In this document: positions 1 to 8,170 of the stretch, in pieces | Position numbering within the stretch: position 1 is the first letter of the stretch | Layout: each line of letters starts with the position of its first letter | DNA from: Prochlorococcus sp. AG-363-O15 | Lineage (GTDB): Bacteria; Cyanobacteriota; Cyanobacteriia; PCC-6307; Cyanobiaceae | Length of the DNA: 64,000 bases | Reading direction: 5' to 3' | Assembly: GCA_003278255.1 (NCBI GenBank) | Contig: QCFZ01000001.1 | Span: 1-64,000 of the forward strand | Notes under the pieces: model-generated | The model's database searches: none | What the model saw: the letters and a program-made list of their open reading frames with translations, nothing else | What the model was told of the DNA's origin: nothing | Position numbers and translations under genes: made by a program

Positions 1-1203
1 GCTGCAGGACAAATAATATGGATATTAAGTGTACTTCTCTTAGGTGGCAGCTCAATCTTTGGAGGGATAAATTTCATAGCAACTATACTAAAACTTAGGA
101 GGCCAGGCTTAAAATTAATGCAACTACCTATGTATTGCTGGGCGATGCTAGGTACAAGTATTTTAGTAGTTTTGTCAACACCAGTCTTGGCCGGAACTTT
201 AATACTTTTAAGCTTTGATATTGTCGCTCACACTGGTTTTTTCAACCCCGTTCTAGGTGGGAATGTTATTGTCTATCAACATCTTTTTTGGTTTTATTCT
301 CATCCTGCTGTTTACATAATGGTGCTGCCTGCATTTGGTCTAGTAAGTGAAATATTACCTGTTCATTCCCGTAAACCTCTTTTTGGTTATACAACAATGG
401 TTTACTCAATTATGGCAATTGTTGTTTTAGGTCTTGTGGTTTGGGCTCACCACATGTTTACAAGTGGAACCCCTCCATGGATGCGTTTATTTTTTACAAT
501 TGCAACCTCGTTTATAGCTGTACCAACCGGCATTAAATTCTTTAATTGGGTAGCAACATTATGGGGTGGAAAAATATCTTTAAATAGTGCAGTACTTTTT
601 TCATGTGGATTTATTGTTAATTTTGTACTGGGTGGAATTACTGGAGTAGCACTAGCCCAAGTACCATTCGATATTCATGTACATGATACCTATTTCGTAG
701 TAGCTCATTTCCATTACATTGTTTATGGTGGATCAGTTTTTGTAATTTTTTCATCTATTTATCATTGGTTTCCAAAATTCACAGGGCGGCTACTAAATGA
801 AAATCTGGGTAGATTTCATTTCGCACTTACTTTCATTGGTTTCAACTTATGTTTTGCTCCACAGCATTGGCTAGGCCTCAATGGGATGCCAAGACGTGTT
901 GCCGAATACGACCCACAATTCACCTTAGTGAATCAAATCAGCAGTATTGGCGCATTACTAATGGCACTAAGCACTCTTCCATTCCTATACAACGTTATTC
1001 AAAGTACTTTTAAAGGTTTGGAATCTGGAGACAATCCTTGGCAAGCACTAACACCAGAGTGGTTAACAAGTTCGCCTCCTCCTGTTGAAAATTGGGTTGG
1101 AGACCCACCTTTGGTCAAAGAACCATATGGATATGGCCAAAAAGAAATTCAACCAAAAATAAAATCTAATCTAAACGTAAAGTCAATTAAAGAAGAGCAA
1201 TGA
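1..1203 (+). CDS. ctaD: cytochrome c oxidase subunit I, 5' end outside window
   Basis: Catalytic subunit of the aa3-type terminal oxidase, which reduces O2 to water and pumps protons. The frame is open from base 1, so the N-terminal part lies outside the window. The ORF track's ATG at 118 is internal. Visible landmarks are FYSHPAVY, the CuB histidine pair in WAHHMFTSG, and the heme-ligand region DTYFVVAHFHY. The YSHPxVY form, without the usual glutamate, is typical of A2-type heme-copper oxidases. The stop overlaps the ctaE start (ATGA), so the two are cotranscribed. A charged C-terminal tail follows the last membrane helix. Confidence 0.97.
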   Translation, partial: AAGQIIWILSVLLLGGSSIFGGINFIATILKLRRPGLKLMQLPMYCWAMLGTSILVVLSTPVLAGTLILLSFDIVAHTGFFNPVLGGNVIVYQHLFWFYSHPAVYIMVLPAFGLVSEILPVHSRKPLFGYTTMVYSIMAIVVLGLVVWAHHMFTSGTPPWMRLFFTIATSFIAVPTGIKFFNWVATLWGGKISLNSAVLFSCGFIVNFVLGGITGVALAQVPFDIHVHDTYFVVAHFHYIVYGGSVFVIFSSIYHWFPKFTGRLLNENLGRFHFALTFIGFNLCFAPQHWLGLNGMPRRVAEYDPQFTLVNQISSIGALLMALSTLPFLYNVIQSTFKGLESGDNPWQALTPEWLTSSPPPVENWVGDPPLVKEPYGYGQKEIQPKIKSNLNVKSIKEEQ

Positions 1204-1805
1204 CAACACTTACCTCAACAACCCAGCAAAGTTCTGAAAAACCTGTCTCTCAAGAGGAAGAACATCCAGACCACAGGTTATTTGGATTAGCAGCATTCCT
1301 TGTGGCTGATGGGATGACTTTTGCTGGTTTCTTTGCAGCATATTTAACTTTTAAAGCAGTCAACCCACTATCACCTGATGCAATTTATGAACTAGAGCTT
1401 CCTCTACCCACCCTCAACACAATTCTTTTACTGGTCAGCAGTGCAACATTTCATAGAGCTGGACAAGCGCTCAAGAAAGACAAAGCATCTTTATGTCAAC
1501 TATGGCTAATCATTACTGCGCTCTTAGGCCTGGCTTTTCTAGGTAGTCAAATGGTTGAGTACTTCACATTGCCCTTTGGACTTACAGACAACCTATACGC
1601 AAGCACCTTTTATGCCCTTACAGGCTTCCATGGACTACATGTAACCCTAGGCGCATTAATGATTCTGATTGTGTGGTGGCAAACACGGTCTCCAGGGGGA
1701 CGAATCAACAAAAACAATCAATTCCCATTAGAGGCTGCTGAACTGTATTGGCACTTTGTTGATGGTATTTGGGTGATTCTATTTATCATCCTCTACCTGC
1801 TCTAA
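1200..1805 (+). CDS. ctaE: cytochrome c oxidase subunit III
   Basis: Membrane subunit III of the aa3 oxidase, which supports the subunit I core. The 201 aa carry about five membrane helices, the usual size for bacterial five-helix subunit III. Family segments include DGMTFAGFFAAYLT, GFHGLHVTLGALMILI and HFVDGIWVILF near the C-terminus. The ATG overlaps the ctaD stop by 4 bp. It is probably the last gene of a ctaC-ctaD-ctaE operon; ctaC would lie upstream of the window. Confidence 0.97.
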   Translation: MTTLTSTTQQSSEKPVSQEEEHPDHRLFGLAAFLVADGMTFAGFFAAYLTFKAVNPLSPDAIYELELPLPTLNTILLLVSSATFHRAGQALKKDKASLCQLWLIITALLGLAFLGSQMVEYFTLPFGLTDNLYASTFYALTGFHGLHVTLGALMILIVWWQTRSPGGRINKNNQFPLEAAELYWHFVDGIWVILFIILYLL

Positions 1806-1909
1806 AACCCTGAATTTTTGTCCAAAGTAGAAAAGTTTTAATCAATCCCCCTTGCAACAATTGGACTTCCTATTCATAATTCGTTCAATTAACAATTAAA
1901 ACTGGCAAA

Positions 1910-2290
1910 ATGCTGGCCGGCAAAGAACTACTCGACAAAGCAAGATCTCTAAGCAATCGTCCCGAGGATGAAATTGCTAGAGGTTGTGGATACGTAGGCC
2001 CTAGCGGAAGGGTTTTACGAAAAAGCTTCTATCGCGCACTAGTGGAAGCTAAAGGTTACAAACTTCGCTCTAGCACTACTGGTAGAGCTGGTGGCAGGTC
2101 CTCACGAGGAAGACAGGCTGAATTCCGTACCCGAGTTCATGGGAATGGGAATCTGCTTATAGGTCATGCCTATACAAAAAGACTTGGTCTAGAACCTGGC
2201 CAAGAGTTCCGAATTGAAGTTCGAAGAGAGTCAGGCTCTATTTGGCTAATGCCCCTCGAAGACAAAAAAACTCAATCTAAAGAGACTTGA
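1910..2290 (+). CDS. cyAbrB-type AbrB family transcriptional regulator
   Basis: A 126-aa basic protein of the cyanobacterial AbrB-like family. These DNA-binding regulators are linked to carbon and nitrogen metabolism in other cyanobacteria. The N-terminal half (GKELLDKARSLSNRPEDEIARGCGY) is the cyanobacterial signature region. The C-terminal half (GNGNLLIGHAYTKRLGLEPGQEF) resembles the swapped-hairpin AbrB fold. It is preceded by a 104-bp spacer and convergent with ribE. Its targets cannot be read from the sequence. Confidence 0.9.
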   Translation: MLAGKELLDKARSLSNRPEDEIARGCGYVGPSGRVLRKSFYRALVEAKGYKLRSSTTGRAGGRSSRGRQAEFRTRVHGNGNLLIGHAYTKRLGLEPGQEFRIEVRRESGSIWLMPLEDKKTQSKET

Positions 2291-2325
2291 AAAGTGTTGA
2301 ATTCGTGACAAAGTTCTTCTGAGAA

Positions 2326-2994
2326 TTAAGTCCAACCTTGGTCTAACAGCCACTCCTTTGAGAGGTTGTTAGATACTTCTATTTTTTGACCACTTTTTCC
2401 AAAGCTGAGATTTTTGTTCAACAAATTTTCAGCATATTTAGCGATTAGGTCAGTCTCAAGGTTTACAAATGCACCAGTGCTCAAATATTTCAAAGAGGTG
2501 TTATCCCATGTATGAGGTATTACGGCTATCCAAAAACTAGAGCCATTACCAGTAATTCCAGCAATAGTTAGGCTTATACCATCTAAAGAGATACTTCCTT
2601 TTTCACACATGTAACGAGCTAAGGACAAATCTTTTAAACCAATTTCAACCCGCCATGATTTTGTTAAAAAATCAATAGCAATTACCTCTCCCAGTCCATC
2701 AACATGACCACTGACAATATGACCTCCTAATCGATCTGAAAAACGCAAGGCAGGTTCAAGATTTACAAACCCCCTTCTTTCTGCCTTCCATCCAAGTGTT
2801 GTTCTACTAAAAGTCTCTTCACTTACATCAGCAAGAAATCCACCAGCAACTAATGCTTTAACAGTTAAACAAACTCCATCAACAGCAATGCTATCCCCAA
2901 GGTTTAAGGGAGAGAAAGGATCACATCCTTCTACTAAAAGCCCTTGATTACGACGACTAACTTTTCCTATCGCCTGAATAAGTCCAGTAAACAT
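2326..2994 (-). CDS. ribE: riboflavin synthase alpha subunit
   Basis: Dismutates two 6,7-dimethyl-8-ribityllumazine molecules to riboflavin plus a pyrimidine product. It shows the family's duplicated lumazine-binding domain. The N-terminus MFTGLIQAIG is the canonical start, so I chose the ATG at 2994 over the track's upstream TTG. Motifs include SIAVDGVCLTV, and GSISLDGISLTI with SGHVDG in between. About 222 aa is normal. It is divergent from the bifunctional-nuclease-family gene across a spacer of about 60 bp. Confidence 0.96.
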   Translation of the reverse strand: MFTGLIQAIGKVSRRNQGLLVEGCDPFSPLNLGDSIAVDGVCLTVKALVAGGFLADVSEETFSRTTLGWKAERRGFVNLEPALRFSDRLGGHIVSGHVDGLGEVIAIDFLTKSWRVEIGLKDLSLARYMCEKGSISLDGISLTIAGITGNGSSFWIAVIPHTWDNTSLKYLSTGAFVNLETDLIAKYAENLLNKNLSFGKSGQKIEVSNNLSKEWLLDQGWT

Positions 2995-3057
2995 TTCTCC
3001 CAAGCCTTTTTACAAGAATAATTAGCCATAATCGGATATAGAGATCCCGAGGTAGTT

Positions 3058-3603
3058 GTGGTCGAGATGAGCGTGGCAGGACTCGGCCTGGATGCCTCTA
3101 ACAGAAGTCCTATTCTTTTGCTCCGTGACCCTTCTGGCCGTAGACAGGTTCCTATTTGGATAGACCACGCACAAGCCCACAACATAATGTCTGGTCTTCA
3201 AAAAGATCATTCTCAAAGACCTCTTAGTCATGACTTAATGATTAATCTTTTGGAAGCAGGAAATCTTTCTTTAGAAAGAGTCATTATTCACAATATTGAA
3301 GACAGTACATTTCAAGCAGTACTAAAACTCAGTCAAATAGTTAATGGAACTGCACAAAAAGACTTGTCTCAGACTATAGAAATCAATGCGCGTCCAAGCG
3401 ACGCAATAGCACTAGCGATTAGGACTGAATGCAGTATCTGGATGCTTGAAGAAGTCGTATCAGAAGCTTCAATACCAGTTGATGCTGATGCAGACGCAGA
3501 AGATCAAGATGAATTCCATCAGTTCATCGAAAAAATTAGTCCATCCGAATTAGTACAACACTTAAAAACAAGAGATTCCTCTGAAGAAAATCTGATTGAT
3601 TAA
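3058..3603 (+). CDS. bifunctional nuclease (DUF151/BFN) family protein
   Basis: A 181-aa protein with the DUF151/BFN domain over roughly residues 1-140. Markers are RSPILLLRDPSGRRQVPIWID and ARPSDAIALAIRTE. Plant homologues have been described as nucleases active on DNA and RNA, but the cyanobacterial role is not settled. The C-terminus is acidic (DADADAEDQDE). The start used is GTG at 3058, with ATG at 3067 as the alternative. It is the first of two same-strand genes, 23 bp before the aldo/keto reductase. Confidence 0.88.
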   Translation: MVEMSVAGLGLDASNRSPILLLRDPSGRRQVPIWIDHAQAHNIMSGLQKDHSQRPLSHDLMINLLEAGNLSLERVIIHNIEDSTFQAVLKLSQIVNGTAQKDLSQTIEINARPSDAIALAIRTECSIWMLEEVVSEASIPVDADADAEDQDEFHQFIEKISPSELVQHLKTRDSSEENLID

Positions 3604-3626
3604 GAAAACTAAGGACCATTTCATTT

Positions 3627-4763
3627 ATGAAAAAAGCACGACGACCCTTTGGAAAAGATTATTTAGTAAGTCTTTTCACACTTGGAACCATGAGAGCACT
3701 TAGCTCTGAAAAAGAAATGTATAATGTTATAAAAGCTTCAGCATTTGCCGGAATAAATCACATAGAAACAGCACCTTCTTATGGAGTGGCTGAGGAGCTA
3801 ATAGGTAAATCATTGCAAAAAATGAATCATCAAAATATTGAGCCTTTAGGTGGATGGATTATAACAAGCAAAATTTTACCTGGCATTGATTTAGCTAATG
3901 GAAAAAAACAAATAAAAAATAGTCTATCTAAACTCAAAATACCAAAAATCAACAACCTCGCGATTCATGGATTAAATACATATGAGCATCTCGAATGGTC
4001 ACTAAATGGAGATGGCGAAAAATTATTAAAATGGGCCCAAGGTGAAAATCTTATTGGTCAAGTAGGCTTTAGTTCCCATGGTCACTATTCCATCATCCAA
4101 GAAGCAATCAATAGTAAAAGATTTGATTTCTGCAGTCTTCACCTACATCTTTTAGATCCAGAGAGAATTCCTTTGGCCAAACATGCATTAACTTTAGGGA
4201 TGGGGGTAATGGCTATATCTCCAGCAGATAAGGGTGGGCGTTTACAAAATCCTAGTGAAACATTGAAAAAAGATTGTCATCCCTTTTCTCCATTAGAACT
4301 TGCCTATAGATTTCTTCTTTCACAAGGAATAAGTACCCTTACTGTTGGAGCAAATAATTCAGCAGATTTAGTCCTCGCCTCAAAACTTGCAAATGCAAGT
4401 AATCCTCTTGAAGAATCAGAGCAAATAGCAATTCAAAATATAAAAGACCAATCAAAGTATCGTCTTGGGGCTACCTATTGTGGGCAATGTCGTAATTGTC
4501 TTCCATGCCCTAAAAATGTACCTATTCCAGAAATTCTACGCCTTAGGAATCTATTAATAGGTCATGACATGAATGAATTCACCAAAGAAAGATATAACCT
4601 GATAGGCAAAGCCGATCATTGGTGGGAAGTTAAAGATGCAACAGCATGTATGAAGTGCGGAGATTGTCTTCCACGCTGTCCAAACCAATTAGAAATCCCT
4701 AATCTTCTCAAAGAAACACATAATCTATTAATTAACAAACCAAGGAGAAGACTATGGGGCTGA
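3627..4763 (+). CDS. aldo/keto reductase with C-terminal ferredoxin-like Fe-S motifs
   Basis: Predicted NAD(P)H-dependent oxidoreductase of 378 aa. The first ~280 residues form the aldo/keto reductase barrel: FGKDYLVSLFTLGTMR at the start, HIETAPSYG containing the usual catalytic tyrosine, then VGFSSHG and LTVGANN. The C-terminus carries CGQCRNCLPCPKNVPIP and CMKCGDCLPRCPNQLEIP, cysteine patterns typical of 4Fe-4S clusters. The substrate is unknown for this subfamily. Its end overlaps the convergent substrate-binding-protein gene by 12 bp. Confidence 0.9.
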   Translation: MKKARRPFGKDYLVSLFTLGTMRALSSEKEMYNVIKASAFAGINHIETAPSYGVAEELIGKSLQKMNHQNIEPLGGWIITSKILPGIDLANGKKQIKNSLSKLKIPKINNLAIHGLNTYEHLEWSLNGDGEKLLKWAQGENLIGQVGFSSHGHYSIIQEAINSKRFDFCSLHLHLLDPERIPLAKHALTLGMGVMAISPADKGGRLQNPSETLKKDCHPFSPLELAYRFLLSQGISTLTVGANNSADLVLASKLANASNPLEESEQIAIQNIKDQSKYRLGATYCGQCRNCLPCPKNVPIPEILRLRNLLIGHDMNEFTKERYNLIGKADHWWEVKDATACMKCGDCLPRCPNQLEIPNLLKETHNLLINKPRRRLWG

Positions 4764-5762
4764 TTGTCTCCATAAACTTTCTAAATCTCTTGTTTCTAAA
4801 TGACTCAAAGGATCTAGTGACCATGAATTTATCCAGGAATCTTTTGAAGAGAACATTATTGATCTATATCTAGATGGTAAAGATTTAATCGCAGTACTTA
4901 ACTCATAATCTTGCAAGGGAGGGATAAAGCCTACTGCAATAAGTTTAACTAATGAAGGTAAGCTCCATGCAGTTTCAATCAATGAATGAGGCAGAGGTTC
5001 ACGAGTAGAGGATGGTCTAATCAACAAACTCCAATTTATTGGGCTCCCACTACTTGGGAGAGCAATGCTCAAGCGTTGATCTCTTAATAAACTGGGCATA
5101 CATCTCTGCAAAGGTAAAACTGCCACCTTGGCTTTACCAGAAACAATCCAATTCAAGGCCTCACGATCATCAAAAGTAATTGCTTGGTTTCTCAAAAGCA
5201 CCAAAGCATCTTCATTAAACATTCGACTCGCTATAGACATCACAAGGCGAGGGCTATTAGGCAAAATAATTTTTCCTTTTAATTCAGGATTAAGTAATAC
5301 ATCCCATTGTTCTCTCGCCTGAGGTAACAAAGATTCTCCTTTACGAAAAAGCATTGCCCAAGGGCTAAATCCAATTGGAAAAACCTTCTTGGCAAAATTT
5401 GGATCCAAACTATCTAAGAACGTTGTTGCTTTATCAGACAAACGACTCAAAAAGTTTTCAGCACCAATTAATTGAAGTTCTTTTGATAAAAAATTCCCTA
5501 ACCATCCATCACCAATTGCAAGCAAATCAGCACTCTTAGCCAAATCAATAGATAGAGAACCTTGATTGTATTCATCCTGAAGTTCTTCAAATCGCCAAGG
5601 GTTGGGTAAAGCTTTTAGAAGTTCCTTTGGTAGGACTTCAGATCCTGCTCTCAAAACAGGACCACTTCTGCCTTTAACTAATCCACAACTTGCAAGACCA
5701 CCAAGGCCAGCAAGCGCCCCTAGTTGTAGAACCTTTCTTCTACTAAACATCTTTGAAATCAT
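4752..5762 (-). CDS. ABC transporter substrate-binding-like lipoprotein
   Basis: A 336-aa exported protein resembling the spermidine/putrescine or iron type of periplasmic binding proteins. The N-terminus has a twin-arginine-like SRRKVLQLG followed by a hydrophobic stretch and the lipobox-like LASC, so a lipidated Tat substrate is plausible. Segments such as IGFSPWAMLFRKG and GKIILPNSPRLVMSIASRM fit the family. No permease or ATPase gene lies beside it, so the ligand cannot be inferred. The start is ATG at 5762, with a second ATG four codons later. Confidence 0.75.
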   Translation of the reverse strand: MISKMFSRRKVLQLGALAGLGGLASCGLVKGRSGPVLRAGSEVLPKELLKALPNPWRFEELQDEYNQGSLSIDLAKSADLLAIGDGWLGNFLSKELQLIGAENFLSRLSDKATTFLDSLDPNFAKKVFPIGFSPWAMLFRKGESLLPQAREQWDVLLNPELKGKIILPNSPRLVMSIASRMFNEDALVLLRNQAITFDDREALNWIVSGKAKVAVLPLQRCMPSLLRDQRLSIALPSSGSPINWSLLIRPSSTREPLPHSLIETAWSLPSLVKLIAVGFIPPLQDYELSTAIKSLPSRYRSIMFSSKDSWINSWSLDPLSHLETRDLESLWRQSAP

Positions 5763-5789
5763 TTTAATAATGTAAAATACAAAGCAGTT

Positions 5790-6974
5790 TCATAAACAAG
5801 ACCCCTCCACTAAATCATCAACAGCCTCTTCACAAGCTTTGACTAAATCATCACAAGTTGCTCCATTTAATTGAGCCAAAAAAGCAAAAGCACCTGCCCC
5901 AACGCCCTCTTTTACATAACCTTTTTCATAATCTTGGAGTACTCTACAAACACTATTGTTAAAGCGAAGGCCACTAGCAAAACCAATCATCTTTATGTCA
6001 AAATGTTTTTCGATTAAACCAATAAGAGATAAAAGAGAACTGGATTCTTTTGTCTCCTCAGGCGAAGAAATAGATTCTTCTATGAGCCATGAAGTAGTAC
6101 CAAGCGCAATCCCTTCAACAAACCTTGAACGCTGGAATGGTTTCAACTCCGCAAGCGCTAAAGCCAAAACAGCCAACATTTGACTACCTCCTCCCAACAA
6201 AACTTTTTGGCCAACCTCCCTTGCACCAAGCAAAATACCAACTGCTGCTGCTTGAAAGGGGTCTCCCACTGCTGCTAACAATTGTTTAGGCAAAGGGTTT
6301 ACACCTAAACCTGAAGAAATCAATCCTCTTTGGACAATCTGCCTCTTTAATGAAGTAGGCGGGTTCCGAATACTTCCACTAATCAAATCTCCAACAGATA
6401 ATCCAAGTCCGGTTAAAACTGCCTGAGCCGTGGTCGTGCCACCAGGTACACATTCAGTAAGGAATAAAGGTTTACTTAGTCTTCGCCCCATTGATATACC
6501 CTTCTGCCAAAGAGTTTGAACACGCTCTAAACACATAGCATTTCCTGTAGTCAAGCAATCAGCAGGTCCATTCGAAGGCAAATCAAAACGAAGATGAGAA
6601 AAATCAGGTTGTTTAGATAACCCGACTGCAAGAACAAACGGATACAATCCCAGCCATCGATTAGCGACATAACTAATCAAAGCTGGTGAAACACCTGCAG
6701 GAAGAGCAGGCAATGGCCAACGTTTTTCTTTGGATGGTCCATATAAAAGAAGCTCTGCATCAGCTATTGCGGTAAATCTCCTGGAAACTGAGGTAGAACC
6801 AGCCGCCGAAATACCATCGATTTCTGCTGTGCGTGTTCCTCCAAGTATTAACAGAAAATCTAACCCTGAATTAGTTCTAGTAAGAATTTTGATCCATTTT
6901 TGAATTTCCAAAAAAGAAGTTCTTGAACCAAATGCTCTGCATCCATAAGGGAGGTTTTCCCATTGTAAAGCCAT
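5790..6974 (-). CDS. CobT-like nicotinate-nucleotide phosphoribosyltransferase family (UPF0284)
   Basis: About 394 aa, related to nicotinate-nucleotide:dimethylbenzimidazole phosphoribosyltransferase, which activates the lower ligand of cobamides. Glycine-rich segments support this (LLILGGTRTAEIDGISAAG, PGGTTTAQAVLTGLGLSVGD, GDPFQAAAVGILLGA). This is the divergent branch seen in cyanobacteria and archaea rather than classical CobT. I chose ATG at 6974; the track's TTG at 6992 would overlap the DUF2232 stop. It is cotranscribed with DUF2232 upstream. The enzymatic role is inferred from homology only. Confidence 0.8.
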   Translation of the reverse strand: MALQWENLPYGCRAFGSRTSFLEIQKWIKILTRTNSGLDFLLILGGTRTAEIDGISAAGSTSVSRRFTAIADAELLLYGPSKEKRWPLPALPAGVSPALISYVANRWLGLYPFVLAVGLSKQPDFSHLRFDLPSNGPADCLTTGNAMCLERVQTLWQKGISMGRRLSKPLFLTECVPGGTTTAQAVLTGLGLSVGDLISGSIRNPPTSLKRQIVQRGLISSGLGVNPLPKQLLAAVGDPFQAAAVGILLGAREVGQKVLLGGGSQMLAVLALALAELKPFQRSRFVEGIALGTTSWLIEESISSPEETKESSSLLSLIGLIEKHFDIKMIGFASGLRFNNSVCRVLQDYEKGYVKEGVGAGAFAFLAQLNGATCDDLVKACEEAVDDLVEGSCL

Positions 6975-6988
6975 CAAAGATCTCTTGC

Positions 6989-7681
6989 TCAAAGTGGGTC
7001 TAAAGCTATGAGAGAATTCAATAGTTTTGGAGGTTCAGGAATGTGAGTTTTTAATCTAGGAAATATCCAAAAAGCCAAAGCATGAAGGGTTAAAACATAA
7101 ACAATCTCCTGTATTATCACTAAAGAAATAGCCATAAATTGAACATGTATTAAATCTGGAGAAAAAGGAACATGAAAAACATTAATTAACTTCTCTAATA
7201 AACCAGAACCTGCTCGTGTGATAACAACCCATAGGTTTTCACCAACTAACAAAGAAAGAATAAAAACTCTAATCAAAAAGCCACAAGTCCCTAAGAAAAC
7301 ACCAACACCCCAACTAAGCCACCAACTTAAATAATTTTTCCAACTCCAACCAAGCCAAAAAGCAAGCAATCCATAGGGGAACAAAATCAGAGGTCCACGA
7401 ACTGGCCCCATCAAGGCAGTCAGCAAAAGAACTGTTAGAGCAATCCCTTCAATGCCTGCATTTAATCCACGTCTTACTTGTAAAAGTGCCAAAGGCAATG
7501 GAAGAGCAAGCCTAAATAGTGCGCCACCAATTGGCAAATAGTAAAGAGCCACCCAAACGAGTGCTGTAGCAGCAGCCAAATAAGATGTTTCCATCATCTT
7601 AAGAGCCTGCACTCTACTTAGAGGTTTTGAAGGGCTAGACGCTTGCCTTAATCTTTTTTTCAAAAAAGTCTGCAACGTCAA
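6989..7681 (-). CDS. DUF2232 membrane protein
   Basis: A 230-aa integral membrane protein with about five or six hydrophobic helices (for example TSYLAAATALVWVALYYLP and FMAISLVIIQEIVYVLTLHA). It matches the DUF2232 family common in cyanobacteria; its function is unknown. The track's start is TTG at 7681. The basic stretch LKKRLRQASSPSKPLSRVQ before the first helix would be cytoplasmic by the positive-inside rule. It sits between a lipoprotein gene and the CobT-like gene, all on the minus strand. Confidence 0.8.
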   Translation of the reverse strand: MTLQTFLKKRLRQASSPSKPLSRVQALKMMETSYLAAATALVWVALYYLPIGGALFRLALPLPLALLQVRRGLNAGIEGIALTVLLLTALMGPVRGPLILFPYGLLAFWLGWSWKNYLSWWLSWGVGVFLGTCGFLIRVFILSLLVGENLWVVITRAGSGLLEKLINVFHVPFSPDLIHVQFMAISLVIIQEIVYVLTLHALAFWIFPRLKTHIPEPPKLLNSLIALDPL

Positions 7682-7705
7682 AGTCCTTTATTTATAGAAA
7701 GTTTA

Positions 7706-8170
7706 TTACTTCTTAGAAAAACTTACACGTTCTATTCTCTCTACCTCAAAACTAATTCCCGCATTACGCAAAGCCTTAGTCACACCTTCAGCAGGTGCCG
7801 AGGGATTAGCCTCTGAAAGCTTAATGGTAATGCGATATGGACTTGGATTAAATGGAATAATCATTGGTTTGATTTCTTTTTTCTGCTTAATCTGCGAAAC
7901 TTTCTTTCTATCTTTCTGAACCTGATCAATATTTTCTTTCGTTTTTAAATCAATCTTCCTTACAACTTTAGAAGTATTTGACGATGGACTATCTAGTGAA
8001 GCATCCTTAACCAGAGGCATTTCTGAAGGTGCATCAAAGCTTTCTGAAAGTTGTTGGCCAATAGGCGTATTAGCACATGACTCTAAAAACAGTATCAATA
8101 CTGGAGTGGAAACAAGACTTTTTCTAAAGAACTTCTGGAAACACTTAAGCTTAAACATAAACAGCAACAT
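7706..8170 (-). CDS. putative lipoprotein, unrecognised
   Basis: A 154-aa protein I do not recognise. The N-terminus is basic, then hydrophobic (VLILFLESCANTP), ending in a lipobox-like LESC, so export and lipidation are likely. The middle is low-complexity and lysine-rich (KTKENIDQVQKDRKKVSQIKQ). The C-terminal ~45 residues (YRITIKLSEANPSAPAEGV) look more structured. Its ATG overlaps the final base of the topA stop, so it is read from the topA transcript. Confidence 0.65.
   Translation of the reverse strand: MLLFMFKLKCFQKFFRKSLVSTPVLILFLESCANTPIGQQLSESFDAPSEMPLVKDASLDSPSSNTSKVVRKIDLKTKENIDQVQKDRKKVSQIKQKKEIKPMIIPFNPSPYRITIKLSEANPSAPAEGVTKALRNAGISFEVERIERVSFSKK

Noticed and set aside
3022-3231. 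Minus-strand ORFs overlapping the BFN gene and the ribE promoter region
   Set aside because: The BFN protein on the plus strand has clear family motifs; the minus-strand translations have none.
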